A stretch of DNA of 51,129 nt. Source: Acidimicrobiaceae bacterium. GTDB taxonomy: Bacteria; Actinomycetota; Acidimicrobiia; Acidimicrobiales; Acidimicrobiaceae. The DNA is taken from positions 1 to 51,129 of the forward strand of contig JABEUN010000049.1 in the NCBI GenBank assembly GCA_013044385.1, in the 5' to 3' direction. The notes below the pieces were generated by a model that saw only the letters and a list, made by a program, of their open reading frames with translations, searched no databases and was not told where the DNA came from. Positions 37,517 to 46,330 of this stretch are shown piece by piece. A program made the translations under genes and the position numbers. Numbering within the stretch: the first letter of the stretch is position 1; each line of letters begins with the position of its first letter.

Positions 37517-38599
37517 ATGGTAGGCGGGTGGTCTACTGAGAGCCAATCCCTTGCCGAGACGTCGATGTTTGAAGCTATAAAGTTCGGGGAGGATTCCCGT
37601 CGGATCTCTGGTCCGAATCCGTGGGTGGGAGCTCTGCTTGAGAGTGGTGGTCAGAAGCACTTTGGCAGGACGCAGCGTCCCGGCGGCCCCCACGCCGAGA
37701 TTGAGGCTCTCAGGCAGGTAACTTCTGCGAAGGGATCGGAGCTATTTGTCACCCTTGAGCCCTGCTCGCACTTCGGACGGACTCCGCCGTGCGCCTCCTC
37801 GATCGTTGAGGCCGGGGTGAAAAGGGTCAACATCGCGATACTCGATCCAGATCCGAAGGTGTTCGGTCAGGGAGTAAAGATTCTCTCAGACGGAGGAGTC
37901 GACGTGACAATTGGTGTGAGGGCGAGCGAAGCAGCACATTCGCTCGCCCCTTACATCAAGCATAGGAGTACTGGTCGACCGTGGGTCGTCCTGAAGCTAG
38001 CCATGTCGCTCGATGGAAAGGTAGCGGCGCCAGATGGTAGCTCCCGATGGATCACCGGGGCCGCATCACGCGCCCACGCCCACGCCCTCAGGGCGGACTC
38101 CGATGTCATCATCGTCGGAGCTGGGACGGTCCGGGTCGACGATCCAACTTTAACGGCCCGTTTGGACGACGTGGTGAAGCAACCAGAGCGAATAGTTCTC
38201 GGTGGAATACCAGAGGGAGCGAAGGTTCTCCCTGCCAGGAGCTACCGCGGAGACATCGAAGACCTGCTCGGCGAGCTGGGCGAGCGAGGCGTACTCCAAG
38301 TGCTCGTCGAAGGTGGTCCAACGGTCGCCTCGGAGTTCCATCGACTAGGTCTGGCAGACCAGTACTCGGCCTATATCGCCCCGGCGATCTTCGCAACAGA
38401 CCGGGCAAGAGCGGCTCTTTCGGGATCTTCTATGGAGTCGATGGAGGGGATCTGGCGTGGCGTCACTTCTAAGGTGGAAAGACTGGGAAATGACGTCTAC
38501 TTGGAGATCTTTTCGGAATCGGCGACGGGATTGCTCAACGGCCTCCAGCGGGAGGGAATAGAGATGGCGAAGCGACTCGGATTAGGCTTTTTGGAGTAA
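37517..38599 (+). CDS. ribD: Bifunctional diaminohydroxyphosphoribosylaminopyrimidine deaminase / 5-amino-6-(5-phosphoribosylamino)uracil reductase
   Basis: Second and third steps of riboflavin synthesis. The 360-residue protein has the zinc deaminase domain first (GPNPWVGALL, PGGPHAEIEALRQ, LEPCSHFGRTPPCASSI, ligands His-Cys-Cys, about 53-93) and the NADPH reductase domain after about residue 150 (VVLKLAMSLDGKVAAPDGSSRWITG, DVIIVGAGTVRVDDP, LQVLVEGGPTVAS). It starts two bases after the preceding gene. The last about 25 residues extend beyond the normal reductase end. Confidence 0.95.
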   Translation: MVGGWSTESQSLAETSMFEAIKFGEDSRRISGPNPWVGALLESGGQKHFGRTQRPGGPHAEIEALRQVTSAKGSELFVTLEPCSHFGRTPPCASSIVEAGVKRVNIAILDPDPKVFGQGVKILSDGGVDVTIGVRASEAAHSLAPYIKHRSTGRPWVVLKLAMSLDGKVAAPDGSSRWITGAASRAHAHALRADSDVIIVGAGTVRVDDPTLTARLDDVVKQPERIVLGGIPEGAKVLPARSYRGDIEDLLGELGERGVLQVLVEGGPTVASEFHRLGLADQYSAYIAPAIFATDRARAALSGSSMESMEGIWRGVTSKVERLGNDVYLEIFSESATGLLNGLQREGIEMAKRLGLGFLE

Positions 38600-38619
38600 A
38601 TAGAAACCAGGGAGGGACT

Positions 38620-39192
38620 TTGTTCACAGGGATTGTCGAGCAGCTCGGCGTCTTCCAGGGTTTTAGCGGCCCGGAGATGCGTGTGACTTGGCCAGGGCTG
38701 GAGTCGCTAGGCGAGGAGATTCCGATAGGTGCGTCGGTGTCCAATAACGGAGTCTGTCTCACCGTCATCGGGATAGATAAGGAGACTCTCTGCTACGAAG
38801 TGGTGGATGAGACCCTGTCTCGGTCGAACCTCGGTCGACTTAAGCCGGGGGACCCGGTGAATCTCGAACGGGCGGCAAGGGTATCAGACCGGCTCGATGG
38901 CCATATCGTTCAGGGCCACGTCGATCAGGTAGGTGAGATTGTGACTGCGGCCCCGGACCTGAGGATCAGGCTGTCGGGTTCGAATATGAGCTATCTCGTG
39001 GAGAAGGGTTCGGTCACGGTGGATGGAATAAGCCTGACCGTAGTCGAGCTGTTCGATGATGGCTTCAGCATTGCGGTAATACCGCATACGTCCAAGGTAA
39101 CTACACTTGGATACAAGGTTCGAGGCGACCTAGTGAATCTCGAGTTCGATGTTCTGGCAAAGTATGTCGAGCGCATGTTGGCTTTCCGCTGA
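38620..39192 (+). CDS. ribE: Riboflavin synthase alpha chain
   Basis: Dismutates 6,7-dimethyl-8-ribityllumazine to riboflavin. The 190-residue protein has the typical start FTGIVEQLG and two lumazine-binding repeats: GASVSNNGVCLTVIGIDKETL with VNLERA (about 38-88) and GSVTVDGISLTVVELFDDGF with VNLEFDVLAKYVER (about 128-186). GHIVQGHVDQVGEI joins them. TTG start 38620 behind GGGAGGG. Confidence 0.95.
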   Translation: MFTGIVEQLGVFQGFSGPEMRVTWPGLESLGEEIPIGASVSNNGVCLTVIGIDKETLCYEVVDETLSRSNLGRLKPGDPVNLERAARVSDRLDGHIVQGHVDQVGEIVTAAPDLRIRLSGSNMSYLVEKGSVTVDGISLTVVELFDDGFSIAVIPHTSKVTTLGYKVRGDLVNLEFDVLAKYVERMLAFR

Positions 39193-39246
39193 CAGCGAGG
39201 AGTTGACCCGGGGGACTTCCTCCGAGCCGTGACGGAGGAGCAGGTT

Positions 39247-40479
39247 TTGGCGTTATCGCCCATTGAGGATGCAGTTGCGGCGATCAAGCGGGGAGAACTC
39301 GTAATTGTCGTCGATGATGAGGATCGTGAGAACGAAGGCGACTTGATCATGTCAGCCGAGTTCGCTTCTGCCGAAAAGATTGCGTTCATCACTGCGCATA
39401 CTTCGGGCCTGATCTGTGTACCAATGACGGGGGATCGCCTCGACAAGCTCGGTATCCCGCTCATGGTGCAGAACAACACCGAGTCGAACAGGACCGCATT
39501 TACTATATCGGTGGACGTGACTAGGGGTACGACGACTGGCATCTCGGCCCACGACCGAGCTGCAACAATACTCGCGCTGGTGGACTCGGCGACCAAGCCG
39601 GACGATCTGGCAAGACCCGGTCATATCTTCCCCCTTCGTTACCGGGAAGGTGGAGTTCTAAAGAGGGCCGGTCACACTGAGGCGGCCGTTGACCTCTGTG
39701 TCCTGGCTGGCCTGGAGCCCGCCGGAGTAATCTGTGAGATCGTGAGCGAGGACAAGGGCCACATGGCACGCTTCGCAGAACTCTCCGAGTTCGCCGACCG
39801 GTATGGGTTAATCATGATCTCGATCGCCGATCTGGTCCGATATAGGAGTCGCAAGGACAAGCTCGTACGTAGAGTGGAGGGAGCTTCGGCCAGGATCCCA
39901 ACTGTCCACGGCGACTTCGACTGCATTGTCTACGAGTCGATACTCGATGGCGAGAACCACCTGGCTTTTGTGAAAGGTGACCCTTCAAGCGGCGAAGCGG
40001 TACTCGTCAGAGTTCACAGTGAGTGCCTGACGGGCGATGTCTTTGGCTCAATGCGTTGTGACTGCGGACCGCAGCTCGAAGCCGCTCTCGACCTCATCGA
40101 GAAAGAGGGCTCTGGTGTCGTTGTCTACCTGAGAGGCCATGAAGGCAGGGGGATCGGTATCGCCCACAAATTGAGGGCCTATTCACTGCAAGAAAAGGGC
40201 AGGGACACCGTCGACGCGAACGTAGAGCTCGGCCTACCGGTGGATTCACGGGAGTACGGAATTGGCGCCCAGATACTGGTGGATCTCGGCGTGACCAAGA
40301 TGAGATTGATCACCAACAATCCGGCAAAGTACGGTGGACTCGCTGGCTTCGGTCTCGACATAATCGAAAGGGTCCCGCTTCACACCGAACCGAATGTCAA
40401 CAACATCGACTATCTAAGGACCAAGCGGGATCGGATGGGACACTTGATCGAAGGCCTTGATTCATCCGAGATCGGCTAG
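39247..40479 (+). CDS. ribBA: Bifunctional 3,4-dihydroxy-2-butanone-4-phosphate synthase / GTP cyclohydrolase II
   Basis: Supplies both precursors of riboflavin. The RibB half (about 1-200) has [79 protein letters not shown]. The RibA half has [23 protein letters not shown] (zinc cysteines), [29 protein letters not shown] and [13 protein letters not shown] prefer the TTG at 39247, six bases after GGAGGAG (39234-39240); a GTG at 39229 adds six residues but has no ribosome site. 410 residues, standard length. Confidence 0.95.
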   Translation: MALSPIEDAVAAIKRGELVIVVDDEDRENEGDLIMSAEFASAEKIAFITAHTSGLICVPMTGDRLDKLGIPLMVQNNTESNRTAFTISVDVTRGTTTGISAHDRAATILALVDSATKPDDLARPGHIFPLRYREGGVLKRAGHTEAAVDLCVLAGLEPAGVICEIVSEDKGHMARFAELSEFADRYGLIMISIADLVRYRSRKDKLVRRVEGASARIPTVHGDFDCIVYESILDGENHLAFVKGDPSSGEAVLVRVHSECLTGDVFGSMRCDCGPQLEAALDLIEKEGSGVVVYLRGHEGRGIGIAHKLRAYSLQEKGRDTVDANVELGLPVDSREYGIGAQILVDLGVTKMRLITNNPAKYGGLAGFGLDIIERVPLHTEPNVNNIDYLRTKRDRMGHLIEGLDSSEIG

Positions 40480-40524
40480 CTGCAAGGCGAGCGAGCCAAT
40501 AGCGAATACAGAGAGTGTGGAGGA

Positions 40525-41025
40525 GTGTTGAACGGTTCCCGAGAAGATCGGATTAGAGAGCTCAGCGGGGGATATTCCGGAGCCGGTCAGCGGATCGGTG
40601 TGGTCGTTTCACGTTTTAATGAGTTCATTACCAAGTCACTCCTCTCGGGTTGTGTCGAGTGTCTCGTCGGCCACGGAGTGTCTGATAGGGACATTGAAGT
40701 GGTCTGGGTCCCAGGTGCGTTAGAGCTCGGACTTGCGGTCTCACTGATGGCCAAGTCCGGGAAGTTCGACGCGATTATTGCCCTTGGAGCCGTAATCAGG
40801 GGAGAGACTGCTCACTTCGACGTAGTGGTGAACCAGAGCGCGGCGGCACTGGCAAAGGCGTCGGAGACCTATCTACTTCCGGTGCTCAATGGAGTACTCA
40901 CAACAGAGGACCTGGATCAGGCGATCTCTAGGGCCGGCGCCAAATCGGGGAACAAGGGTTTCGACGTTGCACTAGCAGCGATTGAAATGGTGAATATATC
41001 GAAGGATCTGTCCAAGACGGAGTAG
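40525..41025 (+). CDS. ribH: 6,7-dimethyl-8-ribityllumazine synthase
   Basis: Condenses the two riboflavin precursors; forms icosahedral or pentameric shells. The 166-residue protein has RIGVVVSRFNEFITKSLLSG, WVPGALELGLAVSLMAKSGKFDAIIALGAVIRGETAHFDVVVNQSA (the GAVIRGxTxHFD block with the catalytic His), and LPVLNGVLTTEDLDQAISRAGAKSGNKG. GTG 40525 or, better spaced from GGAGG, TTG 40528 is the start. Last gene of the rib cluster before hisG. Confidence 0.95.
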   Translation: MLNGSREDRIRELSGGYSGAGQRIGVVVSRFNEFITKSLLSGCVECLVGHGVSDRDIEVVWVPGALELGLAVSLMAKSGKFDAIIALGAVIRGETAHFDVVVNQSAAALAKASETYLLPVLNGVLTTEDLDQAISRAGAKSGNKGFDVALAAIEMVNISKDLSKTE

Positions 41026-41146
41026 CGCCGTGTGCGGGAGATTCGCCGAGCCACAGATCTTTCCCAAATGGAAGCCGATGGCAACGCAGGTGTCGAACGG
41101 GGCCTAGCATTCTCCTCGTCGAATCTGTCTGTTAGGGGATTTAGAG

Positions 41147-42022
41147 ATGTTGAGACTGGTTCTGCCAAAGGGTTCGCTTGAGCGAGCGACGCTCGATCTT
41201 TTCCAGAGCGCCGATCTGGGGGTAGAGCGATCCAGCGACGTTGACTACCGGGCGAAGATCGATGATCCACGCATTGAAGAGGTGCGGATACTCAGACCAC
41301 AGGAGATTCCACGCTACGTTGCCGAGGGGCTGTTCGACTTCGGCATCACTGGAAGAGACTGGATAGATGAGACTGAATCTGACGTCCACTCACTTGGTGA
41401 ACTGCACTATTCCAAAGCCACATCCAAGCCGATCAAGGTGGTCCTTGCAATTCCGCACGATTCGGGGATCACAGATCCCGCACAACTCCGAGATGGGGTG
41501 AGGGTGTCGACCGAGTACCCCACGCTGACCAAGCGGTACTTCGAGAGGCTCGACATTAAGGCCAGGGTCCTTCTCAGCTATGGAGCCACAGAAGCGAAGG
41601 TGCCAGATATCGCTGACGCGGTTGTGGAGATCACCGAGACGGGAAGGGCTTTAAGGGCGGCCGGTCTGAGGATAATTGACACATTGTTGGTATCAAACAC
41701 GGAGCTGATAGCCAACCGTGAATCGGCAGCTGATCCAGCAAAGTTACATGCGATGTCTCAGATCCTTACGCTGTTGGAGGGGACGCTCTCCGCTAGGGAC
41801 CGAGTGCTGGTGAAACTGAACGTCTCGGCCTCGGATCTGGACCGGGTGATTGCCGAGCTGCCGTCGATGAAGTCACCCACAGTTTCACAACTCTTTGGCG
41901 GCGAGGGATTCGCCATCGAGGCGGTCGTACCCAGAAGCGTCATCAACACCTTGATTCCGAGCCTCAAGGACCACGGTGCTACTGACATCTTGGAGATCCC
42001 GCTCTCCAAGATCGTTCCTTAG
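41147..42022 (+). CDS. hisG: ATP phosphoribosyltransferase, long form
   Basis: First enzyme of histidine synthesis, feedback-controlled by histidine. The 291-residue protein starts LRLVLPKGSLERATLDLFQSADL and has EIPRYVAEGLFDFGITGRDWIDE, ATEAKVPDIADAVVEITETGRALRAAGLRIIDTLL (PRPP loop), and a C-terminal ACT-like regulatory domain (about 215-290, VLVKLNVSASDLDRVIAELPSM and the end ATDILEIPLSKIVP). The C-terminal domain means it does not need HisZ. No hisE precedes it, though hisE-hisG pairs are usual in actinobacteria. AGGGGA lies before the ATG. Confidence 0.95.
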   Translation: MLRLVLPKGSLERATLDLFQSADLGVERSSDVDYRAKIDDPRIEEVRILRPQEIPRYVAEGLFDFGITGRDWIDETESDVHSLGELHYSKATSKPIKVVLAIPHDSGITDPAQLRDGVRVSTEYPTLTKRYFERLDIKARVLLSYGATEAKVPDIADAVVEITETGRALRAAGLRIIDTLLVSNTELIANRESAADPAKLHAMSQILTLLEGTLSARDRVLVKLNVSASDLDRVIAELPSMKSPTVSQLFGGEGFAIEAVVPRSVINTLIPSLKDHGATDILEIPLSKIVP

Positions 42023-42056
42023 AGTAGTTCCATGAGCTTGATGTCAATGCTTCGCC

Positions 42057-42359
42057 TTGAAGAGTACCCTTCTCGTGGTTGACCGGCCACCTGAGCCACA
42101 GGATGGGAACCTCGCAGTCTGGGGAAACTCTAGGCGACTCCCACAGCAGGGATTGGCAACGAACATCTTCGCAGTGGTGGAGCAGTTTTCGGAACATGCT
42201 GGGATCGGCACGGTCAGAGTGGGTGAGCTATTATTCCCCTTTCATTGCGCCGTCATCTCAGACGGCTCGAGAACAGTAGCTGACGGCTCCGACGTCGTTG
42301 TAATGCTCGGGGTCAGCAGGGCCGGCGGATACCAGGCGGTACTGGTGACGAAGGTCTAA
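42057..42359 (+). CDS. Cold-shock-domain-like small protein
   Basis: The second half of this 100-codon frame (about residues 38-100) reads AVVEQFSEHAGIGTVRVGEL, then LFPFHCAVISDGSRTVADGSDVV, then a last strand ending VLVTKV. This fits a divergent cold-shock domain of the actinobacterial type with FHC-x-x-ISDGSR in place of the usual FVHFSAI; the RNP1 KGFGFI is missing. The first about 37 residues look unlike any domain, so the real start may be later (TTG 42153 or GTG 42174) and the frame from TTG 42057 artificial. Possible nucleic-acid binding, not proven. Lies 34 bases after hisG. Confidence 0.6.
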   Translation: MKSTLLVVDRPPEPQDGNLAVWGNSRRLPQQGLATNIFAVVEQFSEHAGIGTVRVGELLFPFHCAVISDGSRTVADGSDVVVMLGVSRAGGYQAVLVTKV

Positions 42360-42818
42360 CCGGTAGTTCGGTTGGCGAATGTGCATAGCTCGGAAAGGGC
42401 CGACGCACCAGACAGCCTCATCCAGATTCGATGCGGCATTTCAATTTTTCGAGACCATTGCGCCGTATCCTTCGGGATTCATGGTGCCACTAGGGGTAGT
42501 TGTGTTACGGACACCATTCTGCCGGATAGATCCCACTTCCATCTTCTAGTCTTTGGCGACCTTGGAGCACCATTAGTAGGGTTGGTGATTCTTGGGTTGA
42601 CACAGCTGACAGCCGGGGACAGACACCTCTATTTTCCGGTCGGGCCGGGCGCTGGTTACCAAGACCCCGAGCGGTACGGGACTTTAAATGCGACGGAAAC
42701 TATTGCCCCGTCCGTCCACCGCGAAATGCCGGGGCACCAAGTGGGCCTCAAGCTGTCACTGGCTCAAGAACCCGGGTGTAGGCGGACGGTCCACTCTTTG
42801 GTTTTGGTAGCCCTAGGT
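42360..42818. other. Gap between CSD-like gene and DUF1844-like gene
   Basis: About 459 bases. A 153-codon plus-strand frame (42372-42833) with one hydrophobic stretch (HLLVFGDLGAPLVGLVILGL) fills it, but it starts at TTG without ribosome site, runs into the antisense of the next gene and has no recognisable sequence; I treat it as chance. GCCCCG (42705-42710) and CGGGGC (42730-42735) form a short stem that might terminate transcription. No RNA gene seen. Confidence 0.35.
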
Positions 42819-43232
42819 TTATTCGGTATCTGACGGGTTAGCGTCCTCAGCCTTGATGACGCTTATCTGAACGAATGCTAGTCTCAGCTGTGAGACCGCC
42901 TCTCTGATCTCAGCCTCGCCGTTGCCTAGTCTTCCCTGCAGGGCGTCGGTCAGGCCCGAGAGAGCGTCGATCGCAATGGTAGCGTCCTTCAATCTCGGGG
43001 GACTGGCAGAGAGATACAGGGCTGCAAGTTCGAAGAGTCCGTAGCAGTGGTTCGCCACCACCTCCTCCGCCTTGGTCTGCAACAACTCCTCTCGGAGCTT
43101 TTCCATGCGCTCCTCAGCGTCGCCGACTTCGGTGGCTGAGGGGTCGGAAACTGTAGATCTGCGATCGGTGCTATCGTGTTTTGGAGTGGCTCGAACGTGC
43201 CTCTCCCCGTCTGGTGTCCAAAGAGTGCTCAC
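42819..43232 (-). CDS. DUF1844-like conserved protein
   Basis: A 137-residue helical protein. The core VVANHCYGLFELAALYLSAS, DATIAIDALSGLTDALQGRLG and AVSQLRLAFVQISVIK resembles the DUF1844 family, small helical proteins encoded beside infC in many actinobacteria; their function is unknown. It diverges from infC here. The GTG start at 43232 has no Shine-Dalgarno, but TAGTCT eight bases upstream could serve as a -10 box for a leaderless message; an ATG at 43106 right behind GAGGAG is the shorter alternative and would keep the whole conserved core. Confidence 0.75.
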   Translation of the reverse strand: MSTLWTPDGERHVRATPKHDSTDRRSTVSDPSATEVGDAEERMEKLREELLQTKAEEVVANHCYGLFELAALYLSASPPRLKDATIAIDALSGLTDALQGRLGNGEAEIREAVSQLRLAFVQISVIKAEDANPSDTE

Positions 43233-43343
43233 AACTCGCTAGACTAGGCGCTCAGCGCTATAAGGAAAGCGGGGCGATGGCCCCCACCCGGCCGCAATTT
43301 TGCGAGCCAGGGTCTGTCGTTCAGGCGAGGTCTACTTCGCTTT

Positions 43344-43386
43344 CCCTCAAACGCGAGCAGTCGACGCGACTGAGTTTTGAAGGGAG
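43344..43386 (+). promoter_or_regulatory. Hairpin sequestering the infC ribosome site
   Basis: CCCTCAAA (43344-43351) pairs with TTTGAAGGG (43376-43384, one bulged A), and CAGTCG (43358-43363) with CGACTG (43367-43372) in the apical part. The right arm contains AAGGGAG, the only Shine-Dalgarno for infC. Folding would hide the ribosome site, suggesting translational control of the infC-rpmI-rplT operon, as is known with L20 in other bacteria by different structures. Pairing is seen; regulation is inferred. Confidence 0.5.
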
Positions 43387-43395
43387 TGATGCTAG

Positions 43396-44067
43396 ATATC
43401 CGCACCTAATGGGAATGAGCCGAGGGTAAACGAACGAATTAGGGCCAGAGAGGTCCGTTTAGTTGACCCCGAGGGAAACCAGCTTGGTATCAAGCTGGTG
43501 GCAGATGCCTTGGTATTGGCCAAGCAAATGGACTTGGACCTGGTCGAGGTTGCGCCCATGGCGAGCCCGCCAGTTGCACGCATCATGGACTACGGTAAGT
43601 TCAAGTTCGACGCCGCCCAGAAGGCCCGTGAGTCTAGGAGGCGGTCTTCCGCCGCTCAGATCAAAGAGATGAAGTACCGACCTAAGATCGGTGTCGGCGA
43701 CTTTGATACCAAGACGAAACAGGTAATCAGGTTCCTCAACGAGGGACACAAAGTCAAGATAACGATCATGTTTCGTGGACGTGAGATATACCATCCCGAG
43801 ATTGGAAAGTCGATCCTCGATCGCGTCGCTGAGAACGCCGCAACGGTCGGCAAGGTCGAGACAGCTCCAAAGTTGGATGGTCGGAACATGTTGATGGTTT
43901 TGGCACCGGATAAGCGTGTGGTGCCCAAGCCCGCAAGCGCTGATGCGGGTACGGACACCGATGTGGAGCCAGAAGAGAAGCTAGAGGTGACTCCGGTTGA
44001 AGCCGTAGTCGAACCTCCGCAGGTGGATATTGATCCACAGACGGATCAGAGTGAGGACGGGGAGTAG
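43396..44067 (+). CDS. infC: Translation initiation factor IF-3 with ATA start
   Basis: Binds the 30S subunit and rejects wrong start codons. From an ATA at 43396 the frame encodes [20 protein letters not shown] then [12 protein letters not shown], the standard IF-3 N-terminus (compare ISxEPRINDRIR in other actinobacteria), followed by [25 protein letters not shown] and the C-terminal domain [36 protein letters not shown] stop TAG directly precedes ATA, and no ATG, GTG or TTG occurs until GTG 43498, which would delete the N-terminal domain. Rare starts (AUU, AUC) are a known autocontrol feature of infC. AAGGGAG lies nine bases upstream. 223 residues with an acidic, longer than usual C-tail. 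Confidence 0.92.
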   Translation: MSAPNGNEPRVNERIRAREVRLVDPEGNQLGIKLVADALVLAKQMDLDLVEVAPMASPPVARIMDYGKFKFDAAQKARESRRRSSAAQIKEMKYRPKIGVGDFDTKTKQVIRFLNEGHKVKITIMFRGREIYHPEIGKSILDRVAENAATVGKVETAPKLDGRNMLMVLAPDKRVVPKPASADAGTDTDVEPEEKLEVTPVEAVVEPPQVDIDPQTDQSEDGE

Positions 44068-44069
44068 TT

Positions 44070-44264
44070 ATGCCCAAGATGAAGACTGACAAGGGAGCCC
44101 AGGCACGGTTCAAGGTGACCGGTACTGGCAAGCTTCGCAGGCGCAAAGCCTTCAAGTCGCACATCTTAGAGAAGAAGGCTTCTAAAAGGACGAGGAGATT
44201 GTCCAAAGAAGCAGATGTCGCTCCAGGCGATGCCAAGCGTATGAAGAGGTTATTGGGGATGTAG
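44070..44264 (+). CDS. rpmI: 50S ribosomal protein L35
   Basis: A 64-residue basic ribosomal protein: [42 protein letters not shown], ending RMKRLLGM, all family-typical. ATG two bases after the infC stop; part of the infC-rpmI-rplT operon. Confidence 0.96.
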   Translation: MPKMKTDKGAQARFKVTGTGKLRRRKAFKSHILEKKASKRTRRLSKEADVAPGDAKRMKRLLGM

Positions 44265-44352
44265 TCGTCCTGTGTCTGATTTGGCGCAGGTTCGATTTAG
44301 ATCCGGGTTCGGGTGTCACCGGGCTTTAGAGATGTTTAGCAAGGAGTAGATC

Positions 44353-44727
44353 GTGGCAAGGGTTAAGCGTGCCGTACACGGTAAGAAGGGCCGTCGTAAG
44401 GTATTGGAGATGGCCAAGGGCTATTACGGCAACAAGAGCCGTAGTTACCGGGCAGCCAATGAGCAGGTCATGCACTCCCTGCAGTATGCGTACAGGGATA
44501 GGAGAGCCCGCAAGGGAGACTATCGCCAGCTTTGGATCCAGAGGATCAACGCCGCGGCCCGGGAGAATGGCATCAGCTACTCGAGACTGATCTTCGGTCT
44601 GAAGGCGGCTGGCGTCGAGGTCGATCGGAAGATCCTGGCAGACCTGGCCGTCAACTCGCCAGAGTCGTTTGCATCCTTGGTCACAGTTGCCAAAGAGGCT
44701 GCAGCGGCCAGCACGGAGGAAGAGTAG
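44353..44727 (+). CDS. rplT: 50S ribosomal protein L20
   Basis: A 124-residue 23S rRNA-binding protein needed early in 50S assembly. It has [72 protein letters not shown] and [19 protein letters not shown]. The GTG start at 44353 follows AGGAG. An 88-base spacer separates it from rpmI. The acidic tail [10 protein letters not shown] is slightly longer than the E. coli protein. Confidence 0.96.
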   Translation: MARVKRAVHGKKGRRKVLEMAKGYYGNKSRSYRAANEQVMHSLQYAYRDRRARKGDYRQLWIQRINAAARENGISYSRLIFGLKAAGVEVDRKILADLAVNSPESFASLVTVAKEAAAASTEEE

Positions 44728-44730
44728 GAG

Positions 44731-45531
44731 TTGGACGAGCTGATCCGCTCGGTCTCAAATCCAGTAATCAAGTCAATCAGGAAGTTGTCTGAGAATCGGT
44801 CGGAACGTCGTCGCACCGGCCGATTTCTCATTGAGGGATACAAAGTCTGCATAGAGGCGCTCCGCAGACCCGGTCTGGTGGAGCTGGTACTTCTCTCAGA
44901 CGAGGCGAACGAGATGGAGGGTGCTCTACTCGCCGACGCCACAGCCCAGGCCGGTGTCGAACTCAGGTGGGTAACTGGTTCCGTCCTGCGCTCTGTGTCG
45001 GACTCGCAGTCTCCGCAGGGGGTGACGGCGAAGTGCATCGTCCCGCCACAGTTCTCCTTCGCACCAGACTCGAAAGGCCCCATCTTCTGGCTGGATCAGT
45101 TGCAGGATCCCGGAAATGTCGGAGCCGTAATCAGGGTAGCCAGTGCGATGGGCCACGTCGGGGTGCTGGTTTCGCAGGGTTCGGCCGATCCTTTCTCGCC
45201 CAAGGCGACGAGAGCATCTGCCGGACAGAACCTCGTGGTTCCAATTCTCACCGAGTTTGATCCACAGGCCGTCGCGATGCGTTGCAGAGAATCGGGTGGA
45301 AGGGTTCTGATTGCAGATTCGGCCGGCGGAATACCGATCTGGGAAGCCGGCGGACTGGGCAACTGTCTAGTGGTGCTCGGGTCCGAGGGAGCGGGGCCTT
45401 CCGCCGAAGTACGGGCTTTGGCTGACCGTACCGTTCTCATCCCGATGGACGGTGGGGTCGAGTCGCTCAATGTGGCGGTCTCGGCGGGGATAATTGCTTA
45501 TGAGGCGTATAGGTCGGCTCAGATCGGATAG
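44731..45531 (+). CDS. TrmH/SpoU-family RNA 2'-O-methyltransferase
   Basis: A 266-residue SAM-dependent RNA methyltransferase, with an N-terminal substrate-binding domain (NPVIKSIRKLSENRSERRRTGRFLIEG) and the knotted SPOUT domain: LDQLQDPGNVGAVIRVASAMG (motif 1), VVLGSEGAGPSAEV (motif 2), IPMDGGVESLNVAVSAGIIAYEAYR (motif 3). The likely target is 23S rRNA; the exact nucleotide is not visible. It follows rplT by three bases (TTG start behind AGGAG). In many genomes pheS-pheT come next; here they do not. Confidence 0.92.
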   Translation: MDELIRSVSNPVIKSIRKLSENRSERRRTGRFLIEGYKVCIEALRRPGLVELVLLSDEANEMEGALLADATAQAGVELRWVTGSVLRSVSDSQSPQGVTAKCIVPPQFSFAPDSKGPIFWLDQLQDPGNVGAVIRVASAMGHVGVLVSQGSADPFSPKATRASAGQNLVVPILTEFDPQAVAMRCRESGGRVLIADSAGGIPIWEAGGLGNCLVVLGSEGAGPSAEVRALADRTVLIPMDGGVESLNVAVSAGIIAYEAYRSAQIG

Positions 45532-45871
45532 CTGACTGTACTCGAAACAATCTTACGGAGATCCGTAGCCGTGGTTCGAACCCTTCTCCAAGTCTTCGGG
45601 AGCTGCGATGCCGCCTGAAGAGCTGTAACTGATACGGTCCCGCAAAAGGGCATGTGAAAGTGATCAAAAGCTAGCCGGGAGATGGGTTGTAACCGATGCG
45701 AGTCGGAGTTGCGCGTTCCGGTGATTCCGTACACGCCTCAGAGGTCGGAGGTTGAGAAGCAACCGACGCTGGTGCGAGTGGGGTGGTGTTGGCTTTATGC
45801 AATGGTCGCTAGCGGCAGCCCTCCAGGCCCAAGTTGTCCAGAGCACTTCACTCGCCCTTGTTATGCCTGTA
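45532..45871. other. Gene-free boundary between ribosomal operon and accessory stretch
   Basis: About 340 bases. TACGGA (45554-45559) and TCCGTA (45562-45567) form a small stem 20 bases past the methyltransferase gene, with no T-run on the plus strand: at best a weak terminator. GGTTCGAACC at 45573-45582 resembles a tRNA T-loop but has no supporting arms. Frames present are unconvincing. Confidence 0.4.
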
Positions 45872-46330
45872 TCAACTTGTGGATTCGGGGACGATGAGGT
45901 CCAGGGTCGGGAAGTAAGTTCGGTAGCGTGCCACGTCCCGGGTTAACAAGCGATACCCACGCACCGCTGCATGTGCACCGATGTAGAAGTCCGGGAGCGG
46001 GGCCCTCTTCTCGCCGCCTCGGCGGCGGTAAGCCAAGAACGCCTTGCCGGCTACGAATCCTGCCTCGAATGGTAGTTCTTCGCGCTGGAAGTCTTCGGCG
46101 GGAAGAACAACTTCTAGATCCTCGATCCTGTCGAACCCGATTGAGACCTCGGCATACACGATCGGGTTGATCACGATAGTGCCATCGTCTCGTGCCTTGG
46201 CAAGAGCGTCCCCCGACCACGTCGCCCAAGAAGGATCCTCCGTCACGATGTCGAGCAAGACGCTCGAATCCACCAACGTGATCAACCTTTCGCCGACGCG
46301 TGACAGGGTAGAACGAGGCTCAATCGCCAC
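45872..46330 (-). CDS. vapC: PIN-domain toxin VapC
   Basis: RNase toxin of a type II toxin-antitoxin pair. The 152-residue frame has the acidic PIN residues: LVDSSVLLDIVTED (Asp), PIVYAEVSIGF (Glu), LPDFYIGAHAAVRGYRLLTRDVARY (two Asp). GTG 46330 overlaps the end of the antitoxin gene by 11 bases and has GGAG about seven bases upstream; TTG 46285 would give the usual VapC length (about 137 residues), beginning just before LVDSS. Targets are unknown. It sits where pheST would be expected. Confidence 0.9.
   Translation of the reverse strand: MAIEPRSTLSRVGERLITLVDSSVLLDIVTEDPSWATWSGDALAKARDDGTIVINPIVYAEVSIGFDRIEDLEVVLPAEDFQREELPFEAGFVAGKAFLAYRRRGGEKRAPLPDFYIGAHAAVRGYRLLTRDVARYRTYFPTLDLIVPESTS

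Noticed and set aside
42372-42833. 153-codon ORF with a hydrophobic stretch
   Set aside because: TTG start without ribosome site, overlaps the opposing DUF1844-like gene, sequence unlike any family known to me.
45565-45600. tRNA-like T-loop GGTTCGAACC after the methyltransferase gene
   Set aside because: Flanking bases do not form a T stem on either strand, and no anticodon arm, D arm or acceptor pairing could be found.
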